A stretch of DNA of 64,000 bases from Desertimonas flava (GTDB lineage Bacteria; Actinomycetota; Acidimicrobiia; Acidimicrobiales; Ilumatobacteraceae): NCBI RefSeq assembly GCF_003426815.1, contig NZ_QKYK01000001.1, positions 483,603 to 547,602 on the forward strand, written 5' to 3'. The position numbers were made by a program, and so were the translations under genes. Below, piece after piece: positions 37,209 through 45,905 of the stretch. The notes below the pieces were generated by a model. The model did not search any database. It saw nothing but the letters and a program-made list of their open reading frames with translations, and had not been told where the DNA came from. Each line of letters opens with the position of its first letter. Within the stretch, counting starts at the first letter, position 1.

Positions 37209-37369
37209 TGGTCTGTCGCCGAGTTGGTGAGGTGGATCGCGCAGCTGGGCTCGTCGCTGGCAAGGCGCGAGGACGAAGGAATACGCCCGGTCTTTCGAGG
37301 ACGAGCAACGCAGCCAGCGGCGAGATCCAGCAAGCGAGACACCTGATCAATCCGGCGACAGTCCACTAG
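37205..37369. mobile_element. 165-bp MITE-like element with terminal inverted repeats and CTAG ends
   Basis: Ends CTAGTGG(T/A)CTGTCGCCG are inverted: left 37205-37225, right 37349-37369, matching over 21 bases with three mismatches. CTAG stands at both outer ends, which may be a target duplication. Inside, CTCGTCGCTGGC near 37250 and GCCAGCGGCGAG near 37313 form a further inverted pair, so the whole can fold to one long hairpin. No open frame. The TAG stop of the preceding gene lies in the left end. Non-autonomous relative of an IS5- or IS630-type element is a guess. Confidence 0.7.
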
Positions 37370-37416
37370 TCCCCGACCCCCGCAGACCCGGACCGCGGGC
37401 GGTGCAACCGGCGCCT

Positions 37417-38346
37417 TCAGAGCTTGTGGAGCTTGACGCTGGCGATGCGGTGATCGGCGGCCTTGTGCAGGATGAGCGACGCCCGCTCACGGGTCGGCTC
37501 GATGTTCTCGCGCAGGTTGCGGCCGTTGATGTCCCGCCAGATTCCCGTCGCCGTCGCCACCGCCTCCTCGTCGCTGAGCTCGGCATAGTGCCGGAAGAAG
37601 CTGTCGGGATCCTGGAACACCGACTCGCGGAGCTTCATGAACCGGGCGATGAACCAGTCGAGGATGTCCTCCTCGGCGGCGTCGACGTAGATGGAGAAGT
37701 CGAAGTAGTCGCTGACGAACTCGTTGCCGACGTTCGTCACCTGCAGCACGTTGAGGCCCTCGAGGATCAGGATGTCCGGACGCTCGATGACGACCTCGTG
37801 GTCCGGGACGATGTCGTACACGACGTGGCTGTAGACCGGCGCCCGGACGATGGGCGCCCCGCTCTTCACCTCGCGCAGGAACGTGAGGAGCCGGCGCGTG
37901 TCGTAGCTCTCGGGAAAGCCCTTGCGGTGCATGATCCCGCGCTCGTCGAGCGTCGCGTTCGGGTAGAGGAAGCCGTCGGTCGTGACGAGTCCGACGTTGG
38001 GATGGTCGGGCCACCGGGAGAGGAGAGCCTGCAGGATGCGGGCGAACGTGCTCTTGCCGACGGCCACGCTCCCGGCCACGCCGATGACGTAGGGAACGCG
38101 AGGCGCCATCGTGCCGAGGAACGTCGACGTCACCTTGGCCAGGTCCTGTGAGGCACTGACGTAGAGATTGAGGAGCCGAGAGAGCGGCAGGTAGGCAGTC
38201 GCCACCTCGTCGAGGTCGATCCGCTCGTTGATGCCCCGCAACTTCTCCAGGTCGTCCTGGCGCAGGGTCAACGGAGTGGCCGCGCGCAGTGCGGCCCACT
38301 CGTCACGATCGAACGTGATGAACCGGCTGGTAGTGGCCCCGTCCAC
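37417..38346 (-). CDS. coaA: Type I pantothenate kinase
   Basis: Phosphorylates pantothenate, the first and regulated step of coenzyme A synthesis. 309 residues, as usual. The P-loop is GSVAVGKS at 92-99; [12 protein letters not shown] and [12 protein letters not shown] match substrate and CoA sites; [15 protein letters not shown] follows. GTG at 38346 ([10 protein letters not shown]). It is divergent from the DNA methylase gene by 24 bases. Confidence 0.96.
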   Translation of the reverse strand: MDGATTSRFITFDRDEWAALRAATPLTLRQDDLEKLRGINERIDLDEVATAYLPLSRLLNLYVSASQDLAKVTSTFLGTMAPRVPYVIGVAGSVAVGKSTFARILQALLSRWPDHPNVGLVTTDGFLYPNATLDERGIMHRKGFPESYDTRRLLTFLREVKSGAPIVRAPVYSHVVYDIVPDHEVVIERPDILILEGLNVLQVTNVGNEFVSDYFDFSIYVDAAEEDILDWFIARFMKLRESVFQDPDSFFRHYAELSDEEAVATATGIWRDINGRNLRENIEPTRERASLILHKAADHRIASVKLHKL

Positions 38347-38370
38347 GGGGGGAGACCCTACGCTTCAGGG

Positions 38371-39825
38371 ATGGCGCCGCTACAACCGACACGGGTTGGC
38401 GGCGTCGACCCGGAGGGTGACATCGGTCGCACCGACCACGACGAGCGCAAGCGACGCGGGCACTATCCGACGCCCCCCGACCTCGTCGGGCGCGTCGTCG
38501 AGGCGGTGATGCCACCGGTGCGAGCGGGTGACACGGTCTCCGTGCTCGACCCGGCGTGCGGCGACGGCCGGTTCCTCGCCGCCGCGGCTGCATGGATCTC
38601 GTCGCGCGGTGGCCACGCCCGGGTGCACGGCGTCGAGCTCGACGGACCGACGGCCGCCGAAGCCCGCCGTCTCCTCGCCGCCAGCCCGGGCGTTGCCGAG
38701 GCTCGCATCGACGTGGGCGACGCCTTGCGCCGGGACTGGGGCGCATCGCAGTACGACGTCGTGATCGGCAATCCGCCCTACCTGTCGCAGCTCGCTACGG
38801 CGACGACCCGAGGCGGGCGCAGCGTTCGAGGCGGGGGACCCTACGCCGACGTCGCAGCCGAATTCCTCCACCTCGGCGTGCACCTCGCTCGCCCCGGCGG
38901 TGGTCGCATCGGTTTCGTGCTCCCGCAATCGATCCTCGCATCGCGCGACGCCGGGGGGATCCGGGCCGAGATCGAGCGGGAAGCGGTGCGTACGTGGGGA
39001 TGGTGGTCGCCGCGGCTCCACTTCGACGCCTCCGTCGTCGTGTGCGCCCTCGGCTTCGAGCGGCGCACATCGCCGACCGATGGCGCAGCAGCGGCCGGGA
39101 ACTCGGCGGCAGCGCCCGACGACCGGACTCCGGTATGGACCGACGTCGTGCTCACCGCGCTGGGCGTGCCCGACCTGCCCGGCCTGTGGTCGTCGGGAAC
39201 CGTCGGCGATCGCGCGGCGGTCACGGTCGACTTCCGGGACTGCTACTACGGGCTGGCTGCGGCCGTCACCGACGGTGGCACCGGTCCGCGCCTGATCACG
39301 AGCGGGCTCATCGACCCCGGCCGATGTCGGTGGGGCGAGCGGTCCACCCGATTCGCCAAGCGCACGTTCACGGCGCCGCGGGTCGACGTCGGCCGGCTCT
39401 CACCGCAGATGCAACAGTGGGCCTCCTCGATGTCGGCGCCGAAGGTGCTCGTCGCCAACCAGGCGCGAGTCATCGAGTGTGTCGTCGACGCGGACGGGTC
39501 GATGCTGCCGAGCGTGCCGGTGCTCACGGTGCGGCCCCGACCGGGTGTCGACCGATGGGACATGGCTGCCGTGCTCACCTCGCCGATCGCCACGCTCGCG
39601 GCCTGGCACGCCGCGGCGGGCACCGGCCTGTCGGCGAGCAGCGTGCGCCTCAGCCCACGGGTCCTGGCCGGCCTGCCGTGGCCGGCCGGGGCGACGGCGA
39701 GCGCGGTCGAGGCGCTCCGTGACGGCGATGTCGCGGCATGCGGTCGCCTGGTGGACGCCGCCTTCGGGGCCGACGACACCGGCTGGGACTGGTGGTGCCA
39801 ACGCCTCCCCGGTGACCCGAGCTGA
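38371..39825 (+). CDS. Orphan N6-adenine DNA methyltransferase (gamma type, Eco57I-like)
   Basis: 484 residues. Motif X/I region RKRRGHYPTP (27-36) and DPACGDGRFL (60-69), motif IV NPPY at 134-137, and GRIGFVLPQSIL after it place it among N6-adenine methylases. The C-terminal half (about 250-484) would hold the target recognition domain. No restriction endonuclease gene is seen adjacent, so it may regulate or mark DNA, or be a solitary remnant. ATG at 38371 is inside the short divergent region with coaA, where both promoters would have only 24 bases, so starts are open to revision. Confidence 0.88.
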   Translation: MAPLQPTRVGGVDPEGDIGRTDHDERKRRGHYPTPPDLVGRVVEAVMPPVRAGDTVSVLDPACGDGRFLAAAAAWISSRGGHARVHGVELDGPTAAEARRLLAASPGVAEARIDVGDALRRDWGASQYDVVIGNPPYLSQLATATTRGGRSVRGGGPYADVAAEFLHLGVHLARPGGGRIGFVLPQSILASRDAGGIRAEIEREAVRTWGWWSPRLHFDASVVVCALGFERRTSPTDGAAAAGNSAAAPDDRTPVWTDVVLTALGVPDLPGLWSSGTVGDRAAVTVDFRDCYYGLAAAVTDGGTGPRLITSGLIDPGRCRWGERSTRFAKRTFTAPRVDVGRLSPQMQQWASSMSAPKVLVANQARVIECVVDADGSMLPSVPVLTVRPRPGVDRWDMAAVLTSPIATLAAWHAAAGTGLSASSVRLSPRVLAGLPWPAGATASAVEALRDGDVAACGRLVDAAFGADDTGWDWWCQRLPGDPS

Positions 39826-39851
39826 CGTGACAGGCATGACAGGTTGAACGG

Positions 39852-40388
39852 ATGACGATTTCGATGGACAGACTCCGACCGATGATTCACCTTCGAGCGA
39901 TCTCGACACCGCGGCGATTGCCGGTGGCCCTCGTGCTCGCCGCCGCTACGGCCGGCGTGCTCAGCGCATGCGGCGGTGACGACGGCAGCGCCGACGAGGC
40001 GCCCGCCACCGTGGCCGGCGCCGGCGAGGACGGCACGTCGGCAGGGACCGGCGCCGGCGATGCGGTGGCGACCGGCGGTGACGCATCCGAGGGAGCACAG
40101 CTCGCCCAGGACTACGGCTGCCGTTCGTGCCATCGCGAGGGTGGCGGCGGCATCGGCCCCGACTGGGAGGGCCTCTACGGCTCCACCGTCACGCTCGACG
40201 ACGGCAGCACGCTCGTCGCCGACGAGGCCTACCTGCTGGAGTCGATCGTCGATCCCGACGCCAAGAAGGTCGACGGATACTCCATCGGCATGCCCGTGAA
40301 CGACGCGCTCAGCGACGAGGACATCGCCTCGATCATCGCCTACATCCAGAGCCTCGGCGGGGACGAGGGAGGTTCGAGCTCGTCGTGA
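39852..40388 (+). CDS. Lipoprotein c-type cytochrome
   Basis: 178 residues. A signal peptide ends in lipobox VLSAC with Cys40. A Gly/Ala/Asp spacer precedes a single heme c domain: Cys90, Cys93 and His94 in CRSCH and axial Met147 in IGMPVND. The fold resembles the cytochrome c domain of cytochrome oxidase subunit II. The stop overlaps the GTG of SCO1, so the two are coupled. It would carry electrons outside the membrane. ATG at 39852, with ATG 39864 also possible. Confidence 0.9.
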   Translation: MTISMDRLRPMIHLRAISTPRRLPVALVLAAATAGVLSACGGDDGSADEAPATVAGAGEDGTSAGTGAGDAVATGGDASEGAQLAQDYGCRSCHREGGGGIGPDWEGLYGSTVTLDDGSTLVADEAYLLESIVDPDAKKVDGYSIGMPVNDALSDEDIASIIAYIQSLGGDEGGSSSS

Positions 40389-40981
40389 CGCGCGCCAGAG
40401 GGGTGATCGCCGGCTCCGCCGTGCTGGCCGCGGTCCTTGCCGCCTGCGGCGGCGACGACCGTCAGCTCGTCGGCTACGTCGCCGAGCAGCCCCGGCAGGT
40501 CGACATCGCCGAACTCCCGGACGTCAGCGACGGCGGGGCCCCGTTCCGGTTCGCCGCCGCCGACGACGGCCTGCTGCTCGTGTACTTCGGATACACCAAC
40601 TGTCCCCACGCCTGCCCGAACACGATGGGCGAGGTCAAGCGGGCGCTGGAGGACATGGGTGACGACGCCGACAGGGTCGACGTGGCGATGGTGACCGTCG
40701 ACCCCGAGGGCGACACCGATGTCCTGGCCGACTACGTGCAGGCCTTCGTGCCCGGCGCCCACGCCATCGCCACCGATGACCTCGGCACCTTGCGGCGGGT
40801 CGCCTCGGCGTTCGACGCCTCGTTCGGCGAGGTCCGGGAGACGGCGAGCGGCACCCGTGTGGTGGACCACTCGGTGCTCCTCTACGCGGTCGACGACGAG
40901 GGGGTGCTGGCCCTCACGTGGCCGCTCGGCACCGACGCCGACGATCTGGCGGCCGACATCCACCAGCTGCTCGACGACTGA
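40385..40981 (+). CDS. SCO1/SenC copper chaperone lipoprotein
   Basis: 198 residues. Lipobox VLAAC with Cys21, thioredoxin-like fold, copper-binding Cys73 and Cys77 in TNCPHACP and His162 in VVDHSV. SCO proteins load copper into the CuA site of cytochrome oxidase. GTG at 40385 overlaps the preceding stop, and its own stop shares a base with the next ATG, giving a three-gene coupled run. The CuA partner PCuAC lies 3.2 kb on. Confidence 0.92.
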   Translation: MTRARGVIAGSAVLAAVLAACGGDDRQLVGYVAEQPRQVDIAELPDVSDGGAPFRFAAADDGLLLVYFGYTNCPHACPNTMGEVKRALEDMGDDADRVDVAMVTVDPEGDTDVLADYVQAFVPGAHAIATDDLGTLRRVASAFDASFGEVRETASGTRVVDHSVLLYAVDDEGVLALTWPLGTDADDLAADIHQLLDD

Positions 40982-42120
40982 TGCCCGGTCGACTCGTCCG
41001 TCGTGTGCTGCTGGTCGCCGCCGGGCTCGTCGTGTGCTCGCCCGCCGGTCTGGCCCGGGCCGACGCCGCCGGACCGACCGACTACGAGTCGGTCGTCGTC
41101 TCGATCGAGCCGGCGACGCCGGCGATCGACGTCGAGATCATCGGCGGCGACTCGTTCGTCCGTCTGACGGTCCAGCTGGGAACCGAGGTCGTGGTCACCG
41201 GGTACTTCGACGAGCCGTATCTGCGGTTCACCACCGACGGGTCGGTCGAGCAGAACCGCCGCTCGCCGACCGTGCAGCTCAACGAGGACCGCTACGCCGA
41301 CTCCGACGCCACGGTCAACGTCGGAACGGCGGGGGAGGTGGCCGCCCGGGTGCCCGAGTGGGAGCGCGTCGCCACCGGTGGCACGTTCGTCTGGCACGAC
41401 CATCGGAGCCACTGGATGGCACGGAGCGCGCCCCCTGGCAAGGGTCCCGGTGACGTCGTCTCCGACCAGATCCTGCCCTTGACGGTCGACGGGACGCCCG
41501 TGAGCGTGCGCATCGTCAGCACCTGGCAGGACGAGCCGTCACGGATCTCGCTGTGGGCGGGTGCGGTCGTGGCTGCGTTCGCCGCCATGATCCTGCTGTC
41601 GGTCAGACGCCGGCAGGCATGGCTGCTCGCCCTCGCCGCGGCCGCAGCGACGGGCATCGGCTGGTGGCAGTACGACTCGCTGCCGACCGATACCGACCCG
41701 TCGAACATGTGGTTCGTGCTCCCCGGCATCGCCGCCGCATCGGCGCTGATCGCCCTCTCCTTCGGCCGGACGTTGTTGTCGCATGCGCTCGTCCTGCTCG
41801 GCGGCCTCGAGCTGGCGGCGTGGGTGTACCTCCGGCGCGACGGCATGGTCCGGGCCCTGCTGCCGACCGACGCGCCGTACTGGTTGGACCGCTCGGTCAC
41901 GGCCGGCGCCGCCGTGGCCGCGGTGGCCGCAGCGATCGCCGGCGGCATCGCCCTGTTCCGTGCTCCCGCCGTCGCCGCGCCGCCGCCGACGAGTGCCAAG
42001 CGGTCGTCGCCGAAGAAGTCGCCGGCCAGGAAGCCGGCAGCCAAGAAGTCCACCGGCAAGGGGTCGGGCTCGCGATCGTCGGCGTCGACCGAAGTCACCA
42101 CGTGGGGGCGCAGGAAATAG
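40981..42120 (+). CDS. Membrane protein with an HDHxxH motif and a Lys-rich tail, in a copper cluster
   Basis: 379 residues. Signal peptide to about residue 28, an outer beta-rich domain (about 30-180) with TFVWHDHRSHWM (His139, His141, His144, Met146), then six hydrophobic helices from about 185 to 335 and a Lys/Ser/Pro/Ala tail like histone H1. Start ATG overlaps the SCO1 stop (TGATG). The His/Met set suggests copper binding in the same process as SCO1. I cannot name the family. Confidence 0.7.
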   Translation: MPGRLVRRVLLVAAGLVVCSPAGLARADAAGPTDYESVVVSIEPATPAIDVEIIGGDSFVRLTVQLGTEVVVTGYFDEPYLRFTTDGSVEQNRRSPTVQLNEDRYADSDATVNVGTAGEVAARVPEWERVATGGTFVWHDHRSHWMARSAPPGKGPGDVVSDQILPLTVDGTPVSVRIVSTWQDEPSRISLWAGAVVAAFAAMILLSVRRRQAWLLALAAAAATGIGWWQYDSLPTDTDPSNMWFVLPGIAAASALIALSFGRTLLSHALVLLGGLELAAWVYLRRDGMVRALLPTDAPYWLDRSVTAGAAVAAVAAAIAGGIALFRAPAVAAPPPTSAKRSSPKKSPARKPAAKKSTGKGSGSRSSASTEVTTWGRRK

Positions 42121-42160
42121 GGCCGCCCCAGCGCGGCCAGCCCGCCGTAGCGTGGATCTC

Positions 42161-43459
42161 GTGGACAGACGACACCGAGTGGTGATCGTCGGCGCCGGCT
42201 TCGGTGGCCTGGCCGCGGCGAAGGGACTGCGACAGAGCCCGGTCGACGTCGAGATCGTCGACGCCAACAACTTTCACCTCTTCCAGCCGCTGCTCTACCA
42301 GGTGGCGACGGCCGGCCTCGACGCCGACGACGTGGCGTACGCCGTGCGCGGTGTGTTCCGCCGCCAGCGCAACGTCAACGTGCAGATGGCGAAGGTCACC
42401 GCGATCGACCTCGACCGCAGAGTGGTCGGCGTCGTGCGCGGGACCGGGGTCAGCGACGAGCTGTCGTACGACTCGCTCGTGCTGGCCGCCGGCGCGGTGT
42501 CCACCACCTACGGCATCGCCGGCATCGACGAGCACGCGATCTCGCTCAAATCGCTCGACGACGCCCTCGACCTCCGCCTCGCCGTGCTGCAACGCTTCGA
42601 GGAGGCGGCGGCCGACCCGTCGATGATCGAGCGCGGCGAGCTCAATGTCGTCGTGTGCGGTGGCGGCCCCACCGGGGTCGAGACGTCCGGGGCGATGATG
42701 GAGTTCTTCACCAAGGTGTTGGCGAAGGACTTCCCCACGCTCGACGTCCGATCGGTGCGGGTCATCCTCGTGGAGGCTGCGCCCCGGCTCCTCGGGGCCC
42801 TGTCGGAGAAGAGTGGCGAGCGGGCGATGCGCACCCTTGCCAAGCGGGGCGTCGAGGTCCGTGTCGGCGTCGGCGTCGACCGCGTCGTGGACGAGGGCGA
42901 GCGGCGAGTGGTCCATCTCGCCGACGGCACGGCCCTCCCAGCCGGCGTCGTGGTGTGGGCCGCCGGGGTGCGAGCCAGCCCGCTCGCCGAGTCGCTCGGC
43001 GTCGAGCTCACCAAAGGCGGCAGGATCGTGGTCGCCGACGATCTCTCGATCCCCGGGCATCCGGAGGCCTTCGCCATCGGCGACATCGCCGGGACCGAGC
43101 CCCTGCTGCCCCAGGTCGCCCAGCCCGCCATCCAGGGTGGGCGGCACGCCGCCCGGCAGATCGCCCGGCGCCTCGAAGGAGCGGCCACGGAGGCCTTCCA
43201 CTACCGCGACAAGGGCTCGATGGCCACGATCGGCCGCCACGACGCCGTCGCCGAGTTCCCGAGCGGGCGCCGCCTCACGGGGTTCGCCGGTTGGGTCGCC
43301 TGGCTCGGGTTGCACCTCGTCTACCTCATCGGGTTCCGCAACCGCGCCAACGTCCTCGTCAACTGGGCGTGGAACTACCTCACCTTCGACCGGGGGAGCC
43401 GCATCGTCGCCGAACGAGACCTCGCGATCGACGCCTCGCCACGACGGTCGCTGCCGTGA
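42161..43459 (+). CDS. ndh: Type II NADH dehydrogenase
   Basis: 432 residues. FAD site VVIVGAGFGGLAAAKGL and NADH site VVVCGGGPTGVETSG; VVWAAGVRASPL and AIGDIAGTEPLLPQVAQPA are family signatures. A C-terminal amphipathic stretch (LGLHLVYLIGFRNR) ties it to the membrane. It reduces menaquinone with NADH without pumping protons. GTG at 42161 (MDRRHRVVIVG); GTG 42152 is three codons upstream. Coupled by GTGA to the VOC gene. Confidence 0.95.
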   Translation: MDRRHRVVIVGAGFGGLAAAKGLRQSPVDVEIVDANNFHLFQPLLYQVATAGLDADDVAYAVRGVFRRQRNVNVQMAKVTAIDLDRRVVGVVRGTGVSDELSYDSLVLAAGAVSTTYGIAGIDEHAISLKSLDDALDLRLAVLQRFEEAAADPSMIERGELNVVVCGGGPTGVETSGAMMEFFTKVLAKDFPTLDVRSVRVILVEAAPRLLGALSEKSGERAMRTLAKRGVEVRVGVGVDRVVDEGERRVVHLADGTALPAGVVVWAAGVRASPLAESLGVELTKGGRIVVADDLSIPGHPEAFAIGDIAGTEPLLPQVAQPAIQGGRHAARQIARRLEGAATEAFHYRDKGSMATIGRHDAVAEFPSGRRLTGFAGWVAWLGLHLVYLIGFRNRANVLVNWAWNYLTFDRGSRIVAERDLAIDASPRRSLP

Positions 43460-44190
43460 CCATCGTCTGGCTCACCGCGTTCATCGATCGGCCGGCGGAG
43501 CGGTTCGATGCCGCCACGGCGTTCTGGGCGGCGGTCACCGGCTCGGCGGTCTCGCCGGCCCGGGGCGCGCGAGACGAGTTCGCCACCCTCGTCCCGGCCG
43601 ACGGCGACGCCTACGTCCGGGTGCAGCGCGTGGACGCCGGCGGCGGCATCCACCTCGACGTCCACGTCGACGACGTGGCGGCGGCGGTCGATGCGGCGAC
43701 CGGGTTGGGAGCCTCCCCGGTCCACCAGGACGCGGGCGTGCCGGTGCTGCGGAGCCCGTCGGGAATGGTGTTCTGCGTCGTCGCCGACGACGGGTCGCGC
43801 CGCCGGCCGGCGGCCCCAATCGTCGAGGGTGTCCGGTCCCAGCTCGACCGGGTGTGCATCGACATCCCGGCGCCCGATTACGACGCCGAGCGGCACTTCT
43901 GGGCGGCGCTCACGGGATGGGAACTGCGCGGGGCGCCGATGAACGAGTTCTCCTACCTCGCCCTGCAGCAAGGCCTCGCCCTCGGGTTGCTGCTCCAGCG
44001 CCTCGAACCCGACTCACCGGCCACCGAAGCCGGCGCTCATCTCGATCTAGCGTGTGACGACGTCGACGCGATGGTCGGCACGCACCGTGGGCTCGGCGCG
44101 GCCGTCATGGCCGAGCACGAGCACTGGACGGTGATGGCCGACCCGGCCGGGCTGCCCTATTGCCTGATCCGCCGCCCGCCGCTGTCGTAG
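43456..44190 (+). CDS. VOC (glyoxalase/bleomycin-resistance fold) protein
   Basis: 244 residues: two VOC halves, the first about 1-115 (AFWAAVTGS, VHVDDVAAAVDA) and the second 125-240 (HFWAALTGWEL, AHLDLACDDVDAMV). Metal-site residues are weak. GTG at 43456 overlaps the ndh stop. A small-molecule binder or isomerase of unknown substrate. It converges on the PCuAC gene, 18 bases away. Confidence 0.8.
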   Translation: MTIVWLTAFIDRPAERFDAATAFWAAVTGSAVSPARGARDEFATLVPADGDAYVRVQRVDAGGGIHLDVHVDDVAAAVDAATGLGASPVHQDAGVPVLRSPSGMVFCVVADDGSRRRPAAPIVEGVRSQLDRVCIDIPAPDYDAERHFWAALTGWELRGAPMNEFSYLALQQGLALGLLLQRLEPDSPATEAGAHLDLACDDVDAMVGTHRGLGAAVMAEHEHWTVMADPAGLPYCLIRRPPLS

Positions 44191-44208
44191 CTCAGCGTTT
44201 CGCCGGCG

Positions 44209-44715
44209 TCAGTCGTCGCCCGGGGCGAACTCGCGCACTTCGACGGTGATCGACTGGGCCGGGGCGTGTTCGAAGCCCAGTTCCAAGTCGAACTCGTCGC
44301 CGGTCACGAGGGAGCCCGCCAGCTCGACGAGCATCACGTGGTAGCCGGCGGCGTCGACGTCGAGCGCCTCGCCGGCGGGCAGGTCGAGCCGCGCGACCTG
44401 CTGCATCGACATCATCGCGTTGTCGTTGTCGTTGACGTCGGCGTCGGCGTCGACGTCGCCGGCGGCCGGGGCCATCTGGTGCAGCTCGACCGACCCGGCG
44501 ACCGCGGGGTCGACCGTCACCGACACGATGGCGTCGTCGGTGGTCGACTCGGCGACGAAGTAGACCGCACCGACCGTGGTCCCGGGCGGCGTGGTCCGGG
44601 CCCAGGCATCGGTGATCTCCACGGCCGGCGTGGCATCGCCGGAACCGTCGTCGTCACCGCAGGCGACGACGACGGGCAGCAGGACGGCGAGGGGCAGCAG
44701 CCGGCGGAAAGTCAT
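44209..44715 (-). CDS. PCu(A)C copper chaperone lipoprotein
   Basis: 168 residues. Lipobox VVVAC with Cys19. The copper motif is His79 and Met81 (HQM), a Met cluster 101-104 and His126-x-Met128 (YHVML), matching the H(M)x10Mx21HxM family pattern with an Asp-rich insert at 87-99 between. It passes Cu(I) to SCO1 or directly to CuA, outside the membrane. The SCO1 gene is in the opposite direction nearby. ATG at 44715. Confidence 0.9.
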   Translation of the reverse strand: MTFRRLLPLAVLLPVVVACGDDDGSGDATPAVEITDAWARTTPPGTTVGAVYFVAESTTDDAIVSVTVDPAVAGSVELHQMAPAAGDVDADADVNDNDNAMMSMQQVARLDLPAGEALDVDAAGYHVMLVELAGSLVTGDEFDLELGFEHAPAQSITVEVREFAPGDD

Positions 44716-44858
44716 GCCCCTCTCAAGTCTCCGGCCGCGCTGCAGAAGTTCCCGAGGGTGTCACCGCCCATCAACCGCGGCTTGATCCACGGTGACCGCT
44801 TCGCTGGTGCCCACTGGTCGGCCGCCCGTTGTCACAGGGCATCGTCATGATCGTCGCC

Positions 44859-45780
44859 ATGAAGGCGGTCGACCTGAGATTGGCGGAACACGCCACGGAG
44901 CAGCACCAGGTGTTCTCGCGCCGGCAGGCGCGCCGGGCGGGGCTGACGCCGGCGGCCTTGTGGGGCCGGCTCCGCAGCGGTTCGTTGGTGGCGTGCGGAC
45001 CACAGGCCCTGCACTTCGCCGGCGTGACGCTCGACTATCGGGGCCGCCTGATGGCCGGGCTGCTCGATCTCGGTGCCGGTGCACTCGTCAGCGGGCCCGC
45101 GGCGGCTCATCTCCTCGGCCTCGATGGGTTCGGCGAGGGGCCGCTCGAGTTCGTGGTGCCCCGAGTGGCCCGGAACCGGCACACGATCGGCGCGGTGCAC
45201 TCGATCAGCGGTCCCGACACGCTCGACCGCGTGAACCTCGACGGGCTGGCGTGCACCTCGGCGACGCTCACCGTCGTCGAGCTGCTCGCCAGGGGGACCA
45301 AGGAACAGGCCGCGAACGCGCTGGACAGCGCCTGCCGCAGGCGCCTCACCGCGGTACCGGTGGTCGCGCAACGACTCGACGAGCTCGGGCGTCAAGGACG
45401 CCCTGGGGTGGCGATGTTCGAGGAGATCATCGCCGACGCCGTCGTGGACAGCTGGTTGGAGCGGCGCTTTCTCGGCGTGCTGCGCTCGGCAGGCCTGCCC
45501 ATCCCGTCGCCCCAGCGCCGGCACCGGCTCAACGGCGTCGGCGTGGTGCGCGTGGACTTCGAGTTCGACCACGTTCCCATCGTCATCGAGGTCGGTGGTC
45601 GTCAGGGCTATCTCAGCGCCGGCGACCGCCAACGCAAAAGGCCGTCGCAACTCCGTGCAGCTCTCTGGGCGGACGATCTACTTCTTCACCCGCAACGACG
45701 TCGTCGAGGATCCCGGCTACGTCGTCGCGACCGTTACCGCTGCGCTCGGACTCGGCCCGGCGCTCGGCGCAATCGGCTGA
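44859..45780 (+). pseudogene. AbiEi-like/DUF559-type protein interrupted by a frameshift
   Basis: The N-terminal region (QHQVFSRRQARRAGLTPAAL) is a winged-helix like the AbiEi antitoxin domain, and the C-terminal part has VRVDFEFDHVPIVIEVGGRQGY, the PD-(D/E)xK-like DUF559 core. After AAAA at 45636-45639 the frame goes wrong. Dropping one A restores GRRNSVQLSGRTIYFFTRNDV up to the stop at 45780. Start ATG at 44859 is chosen; earlier TTG/ATG starts exist. Such proteins are common in actinobacteria, function unproven. Mutation or sequencing error; a homopolymer makes the latter likely. Confidence 0.75.
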
Positions 45781-45821
45781 CCGTCGCTGCCCGCCGTCGT
45801 GGTTCGATGGCGGGCGTGGAA

Positions 45822-45864
45822 GCTGTCACCGTGGATGTGTCATCGGTTGATCGGTGGTGACAGC
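45822..45864. terminator. Hairpin between convergent genes
   Basis: GCTGTCACC (45822-45830) pairs perfectly with GGTGACAGC (45856-45864); CCG/CGG pairs continue inside with a bulge. It lies between the frameshifted gene (stop 45780) and map (stop 45906). Confidence 0.6.
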
Positions 45865-45905
45865 GTCGCCGGTCCGACCGCCAGCCGGCTCGGTCAGACG
45901 TCGGG

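Noticed and set aside
45595..45780. Separate 61-codon gene
   Set aside because: It is the continuation of the DUF559-type gene after a one-base shift, without an own start.
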